Source: a bacterium
Lineage (GTDB): Bacteria; Patescibacteriota; Minisyncoccia; UBA6257; 2-01-FULL-56-20
Length of the DNA stretch: 18,094 bases
NCBI GenBank assembly: GCA_021817655.1
Contig: JAKAGE010000010.1
Coordinates: 1 to 18,094 of the forward strand
Direction of reading: 5' to 3'
Each line of letters opens with the position of its first letter. Position 1 is the stretch's first letter. Below are positions 1 through 6,977 of the stretch, in pieces. A program made the position numbers and the translations under genes. The notes under the pieces are model-generated. The model did not search any database. It was not told the origin of the DNA and saw only the letters and a list, made by a program, of their open reading frames with translations.

Positions 1-7
1 GCAGCTC

Positions 8-496
8 ATGAATTTCATGGTGCTGTGGCGGGGGCTCGTGCCGTCGATCCTTGCGCTTTTCGTCGCCGCGCTCGTGATCGCGGATAATTTTCTGGTGGGC
101 ATGAAGGCGTCCGTGCAGGCGCAGTCGCTGTCGGTGAATCCGAAAGCGAGCGCGCAGGTCGCCGCGCTCTCGGCATCGTCAACGGCGTTCAATCAGGAGG
201 TCGCGCTCGTCGCGAACGCCGAGCACCGCATCAGTATGAATTACCTGATGGTGAACGATCTTACGAACCTCGCCTCGGCGAACGGGATCGCCGTGAACAC
301 CATTGCGTTCCAGGGGCAGGGATCGCCGATCCTCTTCGGGGGCACCGCGCAGGCGGAAACCGGGATCGTCGCTTTCAAGGCCGCGGTGCAGGGCGACCGG
401 CATTTCAGCGGCGTGAATCTTCCGCTGTCCGGGATCCAGCAAAACAACAACGGATATACGTTCTCGATGACGTTCTCGCTCGCTCAGCCGTACTAG
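8..496 (+). CDS. Small membrane-anchored protein, possibly PilO-like
   Basis: This 162-residue protein has one hydrophobic N-terminal segment (about residues 8-30), an Ala/Ser-rich and probably helical stretch (about 35-75), and a C-terminal soluble domain. The layout (TM anchor, coiled region, small alpha/beta domain with a phrase like LTNLASANGIAV followed by a strand ending the protein) resembles PilO-type inner-membrane proteins of type IV pilus machines, but I see no diagnostic motif and the match is tentative. The start ATG overlaps a TGA in another frame (ATGA at 8-11), the usual sign of translational coupling, so an upstream gene, perhaps another pilus assembly gene, probably ends here just outside the window. 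No Shine-Dalgarno is visible in the seven bases available. The gene converges on pth with 14 bases between the two stops. Confidence 0.7.
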   Translation: MNFMVLWRGLVPSILALFVAALVIADNFLVGMKASVQAQSLSVNPKASAQVAALSASSTAFNQEVALVANAEHRISMNYLMVNDLTNLASANGIAVNTIAFQGQGSPILFGGTAQAETGIVAFKAAVQGDRHFSGVNLPLSGIQQNNNGYTFSMTFSLAQPY

Positions 497-510
497 CTGC
501 GGGGGATACG

Positions 511-1065
511 CTACAGAAGGCCGATCGCGGACGGAAGGCGCTCGAATACCGCTTCGAGCACGCGTTCGTCTTTTGCGCTGACGGGAGAGAGGACGAAGTC
601 GCCCGCTTTCCGGCGGCGCACCTCTTCCTCGGGACGGATCCCGATCCTGATCCGAAAGAAATCCTCGGTTTTGAGATGGTCGATGATCGATCTGACGCCG
701 TTATGGCCGGCCGCGCGGCCGGCCCGCACGAATTTGAACGTTCCTATCGTGAGGTCGCTGTCGTCATGGACGACGATAAGGTCGGCCGGCGTCGCGCGGA
801 ACACCCGTAGCGCCTCTTTGGCCGCGCGGCCGGAATCATTCATATATACGAGGGGGAAAACGAACGTCCGTCCGCCGATCGTTACCCAAGAAAAAAGGCC
901 CTTATACGGCTTGAGCGGGGGCGGAACCCCGCCGCCGGCCGCGCGCGACGCATGCTCCGCAAGGAAGCGAACGGCGCGCAGTCCCGCATTGTGATAGGTG
1001 CCGGCGAGGGCGGGGTCGGGGTTGCCGAGCCCCATAATGATGAAAGGATGCGCGTCGTGTTCCAT
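511..1065 (-). CDS. pth: Peptidyl-tRNA hydrolase
   Basis: Pth hydrolyses the ester bond of peptidyl-tRNAs that drop off ribosomes and so recycles tRNA in the cytoplasm. The 184 residues show the family signatures in order: GLGNP at 12-16 (Asn15 matches E. coli Asn10), the catalytic histidine in YHNAG (His25, E. coli His20), MNDSG at 75-79 (Asn76), VVHDDSDL with Asp101 (E. coli Asp93), GHNG at 120-123 and FFRIRIGIRP at 136-145. The first motif is looser than usual, with NPDPALAGTYHN where NPG..Y..TRHN is typical. Length is close to the 180-195 norm. A second Met at residue 11, just before GLGNP, is an alternative start that would remove only a ten-residue head. The gene is transcribed away from lepB from a shared 82-bp intergenic region. 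Confidence 0.93.
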   Translation of the reverse strand: MEHDAHPFIIMGLGNPDPALAGTYHNAGLRAVRFLAEHASRAAGGGVPPPLKPYKGLFSWVTIGGRTFVFPLVYMNDSGRAAKEALRVFRATPADLIVVHDDSDLTIGTFKFVRAGRAAGHNGVRSIIDHLKTEDFFRIRIGIRPEEEVRRRKAGDFVLSPVSAKDERVLEAVFERLPSAIGLL

Positions 1066-1076
1066 TGGGTCGTTGC

Positions 1077-1106
1077 TTGATTATTATATTGCATCTTCTC
1101 TATAAT
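1077..1106 (+). promoter_or_regulatory. Promoter of lepB-hisS
   Basis: TTGATT (1077-1082) and TATAAT (1101-1106) are separated by 18 bp and point at lepB, whose ATG is 41 bases after the -10 box. The -35 of this promoter sits next to the -10 of the opposing pth promoter, so the two may compete for polymerase. Confidence 0.65.
1083..1088 (-). promoter_or_regulatory. Candidate -10 box for pth
   Basis: A perfect TATAAT lies on the minus strand 17 bases before the pth ATG, implying a leader of only about ten bases. No convincing -35 is seen at 17-18 bp. Confidence 0.45.
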
Positions 1107-1147
1107 GAGTAAACATCAATTCCATCCGACGTCCGTTCCGAAACGCC

Positions 1148-1723
1148 ATGAGAAAATTCCTCGCCTCGCTTCTTGAAGTCCTGGAGATCGCCGTCATCGC
1201 CGTCGTTGCGGTGTTCATCGTGCGGACGTATCTCGTTCAGCCGTTCCTTGTCGACGGTACGAGCATGTATCCCACCTTTTCGAACGGCGATTACGTGCTT
1301 ACCGACGAGCTCACCTACCGTATCCGGCCGCCGGAGCGCGGAGAGGTGATCGTGTTCCATGACGTGAGCGACCAGTCGACCTATCTCATCAAGCGCATCA
1401 TCGGCCTTCCCGGGGAGCGGATCGTGATCAAGAACGATACGGTGACCATTTACAACGCAGCACACCCGAAGGGATTCGCGCTCGACGAAACCTATCTGCC
1501 GGCGGGCACCATCACGGCAGGAAACGAGGACATCACGCTCTCTTCCAGCTCGTATTTTGTGATGGGCGATAACCGGGCGGTGAGTTACGACTCGCGCAGC
1601 TGGGGACCGCTTCCTTCGAAGGACATCGTCGGCATGGTGCGCTTCCGCCTGTGGCCGCCCACCGCGCTGTCGTTCTTCGGAACCCCGGATTATCAGATGC
1701 TCGGCAACGCGACATCATCGTAA
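1148..1723 (+). CDS. lepB: Signal peptidase I
   Basis: LepB is the membrane serine protease that removes signal peptides from exported proteins. The 191-residue protein has one N-terminal TM segment (about 8-27). It is followed by the Ser nucleophile in DGTSMYPTF (Ser39), the general-base lysine in IKRIIGLPGE (Lys82), and the family box MGDNRAVSYDSRSWG (139-153). It is a short S26A type with a single TM, as in Gram-positives and many CPR bacteria. The start has no Shine-Dalgarno, but it is the only ATG that gives a proper TM segment. hisS starts six bases after the stop, so the two are probably co-transcribed. The GH18 protein at 9412 has a signal peptide and could be a client of this peptidase. 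Confidence 0.95.
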   Translation: MRKFLASLLEVLEIAVIAVVAVFIVRTYLVQPFLVDGTSMYPTFSNGDYVLTDELTYRIRPPERGEVIVFHDVSDQSTYLIKRIIGLPGERIVIKNDTVTIYNAAHPKGFALDETYLPAGTITAGNEDITLSSSSYFVMGDNRAVSYDSRSWGPLPSKDIVGMVRFRLWPPTALSFFGTPDYQMLGNATSS

Positions 1724-1729
1724 CGTATC

Positions 1730-3058
1730 ATGACGCACGCCATGCCGTCGAACAAAAAAGAGGAAAAAGCGAAAGAGGCGGTGCGCAGCTTCCAGTCCGC
1801 GAAAGGGATGCACGACGTGCTTCCCTCCGATGAGCCGTACTGGGAGAAGATCGAGAGCGTCGCGCGGGGGCTCGCGACCGCATACGGATTTTCGCGCATC
1901 GAGCCGCCCATTCTGGAGTTCGCCGAGCTTTACAACAAGACTTCGGGAGAGGACAGCGATGTGGTGCAGAAGGAGATGTACACATTGAAGACGAAGGGGG
2001 GCGACGTTCTCGCGCTTCGTCCGGAATATACGCCGGGAATTTCGCGCGCCTATATGGAGAACGGGCTTTCCCGCCTGGGACAGCCGCAGAAGCTCTATGC
2101 TATGGGCCCCATTTTCCGCCATGAACGCCCGCAGCTCGGCCGCGCGCGCCAGTTCACCCAGATCGACTTCGAGACGCTGGGGGGCGTGAACGATCCGATC
2201 TATGATGCGGAGGTCATTGCGCTCTTCGTCGATCTGCTTTTAGGGCTGAAGATCAAAGGGTTCACCCTTCGCCTCAATTCGATCGGGTGCCGGATCTGCC
2301 GGCCGATCTACAAGAAGCAGCTGGTGAGCTATTATAAGAGCCACGAAAAAGAGCTTTGCGAAGATTGCCGGCGGCGGCTCGTGACGAATCCGCTGCGCCT
2401 GCTTGATTGCAAGGAGGCATCGTGCGAAGCCCTCAAGGACAAAGCGCCGAACTTCCTCGACAAATTGTGCGTCACGTGCAGCGCGCATTTCAAGTCGGTG
2501 CTCGAGTATCTCGATGAAGTAAGGATTCCCTACGAACTCGACCACCGGCTGGTCCGCGGGCTCGATTATTACAGCCGCACCGTGTTCGAGATCTATGCGG
2601 CAGGTGAGGAGGAGCAGATCGGGGCGCTCGCCGCGGGCGGCCGCTACGACTATCTCATGGAGACGATCGGCGGACATCTGACGCCCGCGGTCGGCGCCGC
2701 CGGCGGCGTGGAGCGCCTCATCGCCGTCCTTCGCGCAAAGGAAATCGCGTTCCCCCCGAAGAACGGGAGGCGTATTTTCCTCGCGCATGCCGGCGATCTC
2801 GCGAAGAAGAAGGCCTTTGCCGTCCTCAAAGACCTCCGGGACCGCGGATTCATCGTTGCCGAATCCCTTTCAAAGGGATCGCTCGGCGCCCAGCTGAAGG
2901 TGGCCGACAAGGAAGGGATCGGCATCGCGCTCATCCTTGGGCAGAAGGAGATGTACGAGAACACCATCATCGTGCGTGACCTTACGAGCGGGGCGCAGGA
3001 AGCGGTGGCGCTTGAGAAGCTGGCGGAGGAGATCAAGAAGCGGCAGAAGGAGCAGTAA
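1730..3058 (+). CDS. hisS: Histidyl-tRNA synthetase
   Basis: HisRS is a class II aminoacyl-tRNA synthetase that charges tRNA-His. The 442-residue protein carries GMHDVLP (26-32), motif 2 from FRHERPQ (129-135) to FTQIDFE (142-148), the histidine-site motif LVRGLDYYSRTVFE (274-287), AAGGRYDYL (301-309) and motif 3 GAAGGVERL (322-330). A C-terminal anticodon-binding alpha/beta domain follows (about 345-442). An insertion between the catalytic motifs holds eight cysteines (187, 190, 210, 213, 227, 232, 247, 250), mostly as CxxC pairs, which could bind zinc. From memory some bacterial HisRS have such cysteines, so this is probably a subfamily trait. A second Met at residue 5 is an equally good start. 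The gene is six bases downstream of lepB. Confidence 0.96.
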   Translation: MTHAMPSNKKEEKAKEAVRSFQSAKGMHDVLPSDEPYWEKIESVARGLATAYGFSRIEPPILEFAELYNKTSGEDSDVVQKEMYTLKTKGGDVLALRPEYTPGISRAYMENGLSRLGQPQKLYAMGPIFRHERPQLGRARQFTQIDFETLGGVNDPIYDAEVIALFVDLLLGLKIKGFTLRLNSIGCRICRPIYKKQLVSYYKSHEKELCEDCRRRLVTNPLRLLDCKEASCEALKDKAPNFLDKLCVTCSAHFKSVLEYLDEVRIPYELDHRLVRGLDYYSRTVFEIYAAGEEEQIGALAAGGRYDYLMETIGGHLTPAVGAAGGVERLIAVLRAKEIAFPPKNGRRIFLAHAGDLAKKKAFAVLKDLRDRGFIVAESLSKGSLGAQLKVADKEGIGIALILGQKEMYENTIIVRDLTSGAQEAVALEKLAEEIKKRQKEQ

Positions 3059-3067
3059 GGAATGCGC

Positions 3068-3096
3068 TTGCTATTCCGAAGGTCTTCATCTATAAT
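3068..3096 (+). promoter_or_regulatory. Promoter of rpsU, giving a leaderless mRNA
   Basis: TTGCTA (3068-3073) and a perfect TATAAT (3091-3096) are spaced 17 bp apart. The -10 box ends seven bases before the rpsU ATG at 3104, so transcription should start at or next to the A of the start codon. This fixes the rpsU start at 3104 and rules out the in-frame ATG at 3062, which lies upstream of the promoter. Confidence 0.75.
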
Positions 3097-3103
3097 CATC
3101 CCC

Positions 3104-3322
3104 ATGGCGATCGAAGTACGAAAAAAAGAAGGCGAGTCCGGGCTTTCCCTGCTCTATAGTTTTACGCGCAAAGTGAAGCGGAGCGGGATCGTCAAGGAGG
3201 TGCGCCATCGCAAGTTCCATTCCCGCACAACGAGCCGCATCAAGCGCCGCCTTTCCGCGGTCCATCGAGAAACCAAGAGAGCGGAGGTCGAGCGGCAGAA
3301 GAAGCTCGGCATCATCCAGTAG
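3104..3322 (+). CDS. rpsU: Small ribosomal subunit protein bS21
   Basis: The gene encodes a 72-residue, strongly basic protein. It opens with MAIEVRKKEGESG, followed by a helical stretch with LLYSFTRKVKRSGIVKEVRHRKF, read here as the bS21 pattern of an E-rich start, a phenylalanine-lysine helix, 'sGi..e.r.r.f', then an Arg/Lys-rich tail (split: LLYSFTRKVKRSG then IVKEVRHRKF). bS21 binds the 30S platform near the anti-Shine-Dalgarno and helps initiation. The tail is longer and richer in charged residues than in E. coli. An upstream in-frame ATG at 3062 would add 14 residues but lies before the promoter, so 3104 is chosen. yqeY follows after 32 bases. Confidence 0.85.
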   Translation: MAIEVRKKEGESGLSLLYSFTRKVKRSGIVKEVRHRKFHSRTTSRIKRRLSAVHRETKRAEVERQKKLGIIQ

Positions 3323-3354
3323 GGATCCCCGCGATCCATCACGAACCGCGAACG

Positions 3355-3804
3355 ATGGCGTTGATCCAGAAAATGAACGGCGACCTGAAGGCCGCGATGA
3401 AGGGCGGCGATAAGGCGCGGGTGGAAGTGCTCCGGTTCACGCTCGCGAGCGTGAACGCGGCGCAGAAGGAAAAGGCATTGAAGGATCCGCAGGCGGCGCT
3501 CACCGACGAAGAGACGGTCGCGGTGCTCCAGCGCGAGGCGAAAAAGCGCAAGGATGCGCTCGAGCTTTTCCGCGAGGGGAAGCGGGACGACCTCGTGGCG
3601 AAGGAGGAAGGGGATCTGAAGGTGCTTTACGAATATATCCCAGCCCCGCTTTCCCGCGAGGAGATCGTGACGATGGTGAACGAGGCGAAAGCGAACGGTG
3701 CGGGCGATTTTGGATCGATCATGAAAGAAGTGATGAAGGCCGCCAAAGGCCGCGCTGACGGGAAGGCGGTGGGCGACGTGATCCGCGATGTGGAGCGAGC
3801 GTAA
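3355..3804 (+). CDS. YqeY/GatB-like domain protein
   Basis: This is a 149-residue, mostly helical and charged soluble protein of the YqeY family. The family resembles the C-terminal tRNA-recognition domain of the GatB subunit of the tRNA-dependent amidotransferase, but its own role is not settled. Recognisable parts are MKGGDKARVEVLRFTLASV near the start (14-32), YEYIPAPLSREEIVTMV (92-108) and the C-terminal signature FGSIMKEVMKAAKGRADGK (119-137). The length is typical (about 148). No Shine-Dalgarno is visible. The gene follows rpsU closely and its last 17 bases overlap the start of ybeY, which suggests one transcript for three translation-related genes. Confidence 0.9.
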   Translation: MALIQKMNGDLKAAMKGGDKARVEVLRFTLASVNAAQKEKALKDPQAALTDEETVAVLQREAKKRKDALELFREGKRDDLVAKEEGDLKVLYEYIPAPLSREEIVTMVNEAKANGAGDFGSIMKEVMKAAKGRADGKAVGDVIRDVERA

Positions 3805-4159
3805 GCTGGATCTCATTGCGGCGAAGGCCCTCCGGACGCTCAAGGTCCGCAATGCTTCGCTTGACATCATCCTGCTCGACCATGCGCGGATCGCCGCTCT
3901 TAAAGCGCGCTTTTTCAAAAAGAGGACCGAGCCGAACGTGATCTCGTTTCCCGAGCCGGCCCATTTTCCGCATCCCGAGACGAAACGGCGGTATCTGGGG
4001 GAGATTTATTTGAATCGCGACATCCTCCGCCGTTCTCCCGAGAGGGCGAAGCCGCTTCTTCTGCACGGTATCCTGCATCTGCTCGGCTACGACCACAAAA
4101 AGAAAGCGGATATCGCCGAAATGGAGGGGCTGGAGAGGAAGATTTTAAAAAAAATATAG
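3788..4159 (+). CDS. ybeY: Endoribonuclease / rRNA maturation factor YbeY
   Basis: YbeY is a metal-dependent RNase needed for 16S rRNA 3' end maturation and ribosome quality control. The diagnostic zinc site HGILHLLGYDH is present at 93-103 (His93, His97, His103), and PNVISFP (49-55) matches the conserved NVLSFP phrase. At 123 residues it is shorter than the usual 150 or so. The loss is in the N-terminal part, as is common in reduced genomes, and the catalytic core looks intact. The gene starts inside the end of the yqeY-like gene (17-base overlap) in another frame, so its translation is probably coupled. It ends in a lysine-rich tail. Confidence 0.93.
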   Translation: MWSERKLDLIAAKALRTLKVRNASLDIILLDHARIAALKARFFKKRTEPNVISFPEPAHFPHPETKRRYLGEIYLNRDILRRSPERAKPLLLHGILHLLGYDHKKKADIAEMEGLERKILKKI

Positions 4160-4177
4160 CCACCGAATGGAATGGTA

Positions 4178-4205
4178 GGGGACGATTCGTTCCGTCCCCC
4201 CCCCC
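4178..4205 (+). other. Hairpin followed by a C10 run after ybeY
   Basis: GGGGACG (4178-4184) and CGTCCCC (4193-4199) form a 7-bp stem with an 8-base loop, running into ten cytosines (4196-4205). It sits 18 bases after ybeY in a 115-base gap. It could be a terminator for the rpsU-yqeY-ybeY transcript, but it lacks a T-tract. Confidence 0.4.
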
Positions 4206-4238
4206 GCACTGGCGGACGTTTTACTTTCCTGTGCACAG

Positions 4239-4268
4239 TTCCTTAAATGGGGATTTTTATGATAAAAT
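4239..4268 (+). promoter_or_regulatory. Candidate ftsA promoter
   Basis: TAAAAT (4263-4268) ends six bases before the ftsA ATG, placing transcription start at about the start codon (leaderless). The -35 would be TTCCTT (4239-4244) at 18 bp, a poor match. An overlapping TATGAT (4258-4263) is an alternative -10. Confidence 0.5.
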
Positions 4269-4274
4269 GAGCGT

Positions 4275-5525
4275 ATGAAATTGAAGGGACTGGGAGGCGG
4301 AGGCGACTACGTCACGGGACTTGACATCGGGACATCATCCCTGAAGATTGTTGTCGCAGAATGCCGCGGACCCCGTCCGGTGATCATCTATGCGCAGGAG
4401 GATCGCTCGTTCGGCATGCGCAAAGGCGCGGTGATCGATCTCGGTGAAGCGTCGCAGGCGATCAATCGCGCGCTGGCGGAAGTGAAAAAGATCTCCAAAG
4501 GGGCGCTCAAAAATATTTACGTGAGCATCGGAACGCCGCAGGCGAAGCTGCAGACGTCGCGGGGCATCGTCGCCGTTTCCCGCGCGGACGCGGAGATCTA
4601 TCAGGACGATATCGACCGCGCGATCCGGGCGTCGCAGGCGGTGAACCTGCCTCAGAACCGCACGATCATCCATACGCTCGTCAGGGAATTCATGGTCGAC
4701 GGCGTGGGGGACATCATCGATCCGCTCGGCCTTTCCGGGAGCCGGCTCGAGGTGCAGTCCCTCATTATCGACGCCTTCTCTCCGCACATCAAGACGCTCA
4801 TCCGCGCCGTCGAGCTTGCGGGCGGAGACGTGAGCGCCCTTGTCTACGGGCCGATCGCCGCGACGTATGCCGCGCTTTCCAAGCGCCAGCGGGATCTCGG
4901 CACCGCGCTCGTTGACATCGGTTTCGGCACGACGGGGCTTTGCGTGTACGAAGAGAACCGGCTCATCGGCGTCGCGAAATTCCCGGTCGGCGCCGGCAAC
5001 CTTTCGAACGACCTTGCGGTGGGATTGAAGATCCCGGTGGATGCCGCAGAGGAGGTGAAGCTCCATTACGGATACGCGTATTCCAAAGAAGTGCCCCAGA
5101 AGGAGTCCGTCGATCTCAAGAAATTCTCCGATGATGCGAAGGGAGCCGTATCCCGAAAGTTCATTGCGGAGATCGTCGAGTCGCGCCTCGAGGAGATCTT
5201 CGATCTTGCGAACGCCGAGCTCAAGCTGATGGAGCGGTACGGCCAGCTTCCGGGCGGCGTGGTGCTCGTGGGCGGCGGAGCGAAACTCCCGGGACTCACC
5301 GAGCTCGTGAAGCAGGAGATGAAGCTTTCGGCGCAGATCGGATTCACTCTTGCCGACGAGTGGGAGGAGAACGGGAGCGGGTTCAAGGAGTATCTCGAGG
5401 ATCCGGAATTCGTCGGTGCGTTCGGACTCGTCCTATGGGGTTTGGAAATGGAAGGGAAGCGGGGCGTCGAAAAGCCTCCTTCGGGCGGCGGGATCAAGAA
5501 GCTCCTTGGCTATTTTTCCCCGTAA
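4275..5525 (+). CDS. ftsA: Cell division protein FtsA
   Basis: FtsA is the actin-like ATPase that anchors FtsZ filaments to the membrane. The 416 residues show the actin fold signatures: phosphate 1 GLDIGTSSLK (15-24), a phosphate 2 loop LVDIGFGTTG (212-221), and the adenosine motif VVLVGGGAKLPGL (329-341). The SHS2 domain specific to FtsA lies between about 85 and 165. The C-terminus ends in a Gly-rich linker and a short amphipathic segment, GIKKLLGYFSP (406-416), which fits the membrane-targeting helix. A glycine-rich head precedes the first motif. No Shine-Dalgarno is present; a -10 box lies six bases before the ATG. ftsZ follows after 58 bases with its own candidate promoter. Confidence 0.95.
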   Translation: MKLKGLGGGGDYVTGLDIGTSSLKIVVAECRGPRPVIIYAQEDRSFGMRKGAVIDLGEASQAINRALAEVKKISKGALKNIYVSIGTPQAKLQTSRGIVAVSRADAEIYQDDIDRAIRASQAVNLPQNRTIIHTLVREFMVDGVGDIIDPLGLSGSRLEVQSLIIDAFSPHIKTLIRAVELAGGDVSALVYGPIAATYAALSKRQRDLGTALVDIGFGTTGLCVYEENRLIGVAKFPVGAGNLSNDLAVGLKIPVDAAEEVKLHYGYAYSKEVPQKESVDLKKFSDDAKGAVSRKFIAEIVESRLEEIFDLANAELKLMERYGQLPGGVVLVGGGAKLPGLTELVKQEMKLSAQIGFTLADEWEENGSGFKEYLEDPEFVGAFGLVLWGLEMEGKRGVEKPPSGGGIKKLLGYFSP

Positions 5526-5540
5526 AAGGACCCTTAACCA

Positions 5541-5571
5541 TTGACCCGAATTCTGCTACCATACTTACAAT
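5541..5571 (+). promoter_or_regulatory. Candidate ftsZ promoter
   Basis: TTGACC (5541-5546) and TACAAT (5566-5571) are separated by 19 bp, slightly long. The -10 ends 12 bases before the ftsZ ATG, predicting a leader of about six bases. It would allow ftsZ expression independent of ftsA. Confidence 0.45.
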
Positions 5572-5583
5572 ATTCACTACGCC

Positions 5584-6945
5584 ATGAAGAAGACCAAAAA
5601 GCGCCATGCGTCCCATAAGCCGAAGCCGAGCGAGAAATTCCAGCCGCTTTCGGCGAACGTAAAAGTGATCGGTGTCGGGGGCGGGGGCGGCAACGCGATC
5701 GCGCGGATGGCGCGCGATTTCACCCGGGGCGTGGATTTCATCGCGATCAATACCGATCATCAGGATCTTGATGAGTGTGAGGTGAGGCACAAGTTGTACA
5801 TCGGCAAGAGCCTTACGAAAGGATTGGGCACCGGCATGAATCCGGACCTCGGCCGCCAGGCGGCGGAGGAGAATCGCTCGGAGATCGCGGAGGCGGTGCA
5901 GGGCGCGGACCTCGTCTTCATTTCTGCGGGATTCGGGGGCGGCACGGGAACCGGCGCCACGCCGATCGTGGCGGAGGCGGCAAAGCAGTCCGGCGCGCTC
6001 ACCATCGCGGTCGTCACGAAGCCGTTCTCGTTCGAGGGTTCGCAGCGGGAGCGGGTGGCGAACGAGGGGCTTGTGAAATTGAGGGACAAAGTGGATGCGA
6101 TGATCATCGTGCCGAACGACCGGATCTTCACGGTCATCGGCAAGGATACGCCGATCGTGAAGGCGTTCGAGGCGATCGATGAGATCCTGCGCAACGCGCT
6201 GAAGGGACTCGTCGAGATCATTGCGATGCCGGGGATCGTGAATGTCGATTTTGCCGACGTGAAGAATATCATGGCCGATGCGGGCGTCGCCATTGTCGGC
6301 GTCGGCCGCGCGGCCGGTCCCGATCGGGCGGTGAAGGCCGTGAACGCGGCGCTCCATTCGCCGCTCCTCGAGACGAACCCGGAGGGCGCGAAAGCGGTGC
6401 TACTCGGGATCACGGGCAGCCGCGATCTCCGGATGACGGAGGTGAACGATGCGGCGAAGATCGTTGCGCAGACGGCGGATCCGGGCGCCCGCATCATTTT
6501 CGGGGCGTATCACGACCGGAATCTCAAGCCGGGCGAGCTCAAAGTGACGGTGGTCGCCGCAGGATTCAGCGGCAGCCAGCCGGGCGCGCTCTTCGGCAGC
6601 CATTTTGAGGGTCGCCAGGGCGGATCGATGTTCGCGGGCGGCATGCGCGCGGCGGGCGGCGCTTCGGAGAGCGCCGGAACCGGCACTGCGAGCGCGGCAT
6701 CGCTTCTTATGAAGAAACAGGCATCAATGTCCGGCATGGGCGGCACGGGGAGCGGCGCGAGCACCAAAGACCCTGTCATCCACGCGCGCGGCGAGGAATC
6801 GGCGGATGAGCTTGTTGCCCGCAATCAGCCGCCGCAGGGAGGTGCCGAGCGGAAACTCGAATCCGGTGCCGTACCGGGAAAGCCGACCACGAAAGAGAGC
6901 GACGCGTGGGACATTCCGGCGTTTTTGAGAAGGAGGAAGCGGTAA
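5584..6945 (+). CDS. ftsZ: Cell division protein FtsZ
   Basis: FtsZ is the tubulin-like GTPase that forms the cytokinetic ring. The 453-residue protein has a basic N-terminal tail of about 25 residues. The GTP-binding VIGVGGGGGNA (28-38), the tubulin signature GGGTGTG (118-124) and the T7 loop NVDFADV (220-226), which supplies the catalytic aspartate, all follow. The core ends near residue 330. A Gly/Ala/Ser-rich linker of about 110 residues then leads to the conserved C-terminal peptide WDIPAFLRR (442-450), the docking site for FtsA. All elements expected for a working FtsZ are present. The gene is downstream of ftsA and converges on rmuC with three bases between the stop codons. Confidence 0.97.
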   Translation: MKKTKKRHASHKPKPSEKFQPLSANVKVIGVGGGGGNAIARMARDFTRGVDFIAINTDHQDLDECEVRHKLYIGKSLTKGLGTGMNPDLGRQAAEENRSEIAEAVQGADLVFISAGFGGGTGTGATPIVAEAAKQSGALTIAVVTKPFSFEGSQRERVANEGLVKLRDKVDAMIIVPNDRIFTVIGKDTPIVKAFEAIDEILRNALKGLVEIIAMPGIVNVDFADVKNIMADAGVAIVGVGRAAGPDRAVKAVNAALHSPLLETNPEGAKAVLLGITGSRDLRMTEVNDAAKIVAQTADPGARIIFGAYHDRNLKPGELKVTVVAAGFSGSQPGALFGSHFEGRQGGSMFAGGMRAAGGASESAGTGTASAASLLMKKQASMSGMGGTGSGASTKDPVIHARGEESADELVARNQPPQGGAERKLESGAVPGKPTTKESDAWDIPAFLRRRKR

Positions 6946-6977
6946 TGGTCAGTTTCCTCCGGTTTCCTCCGGTTTTT
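6932..6977. terminator. Candidate bidirectional terminator between ftsZ and rmuC
   Basis: GGAGGAA at the end of ftsZ (6932-6938) can pair with TTCCTCC at 6954-6960 or with the second copy at 6964-6970; the latter is followed by GGTTTTT. The two TTCCTCC copies come from a tandem decamer TTTCCTCCGG (6953-6972) inside the last codons of rmuC. The stem is short and the loop long, so this is tentative. Confidence 0.35.

Noticed and set aside
3062..3103. Upstream in-frame start for rpsU
   Set aside because: The -35 and -10 boxes lie inside this stretch, so it cannot be in the message made from that promoter.
3154..3918. Minus-strand 254-codon frame across rpsU, yqeY and ybeY
   Set aside because: Three recognised genes on the plus strand occupy the region; no motif on the minus strand.
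5584..5655. Basic N-terminal tail of FtsZ as a sign of a wrong start
   Set aside because: The candidate promoter ends just before this ATG and no better start lies nearer the core, so the tail is probably real.
5494..6357. Minus-strand open frame across the start of ftsZ
   Set aside because: Low-complexity Arg/Asp/His product opposite strongly supported FtsZ coding sequence.
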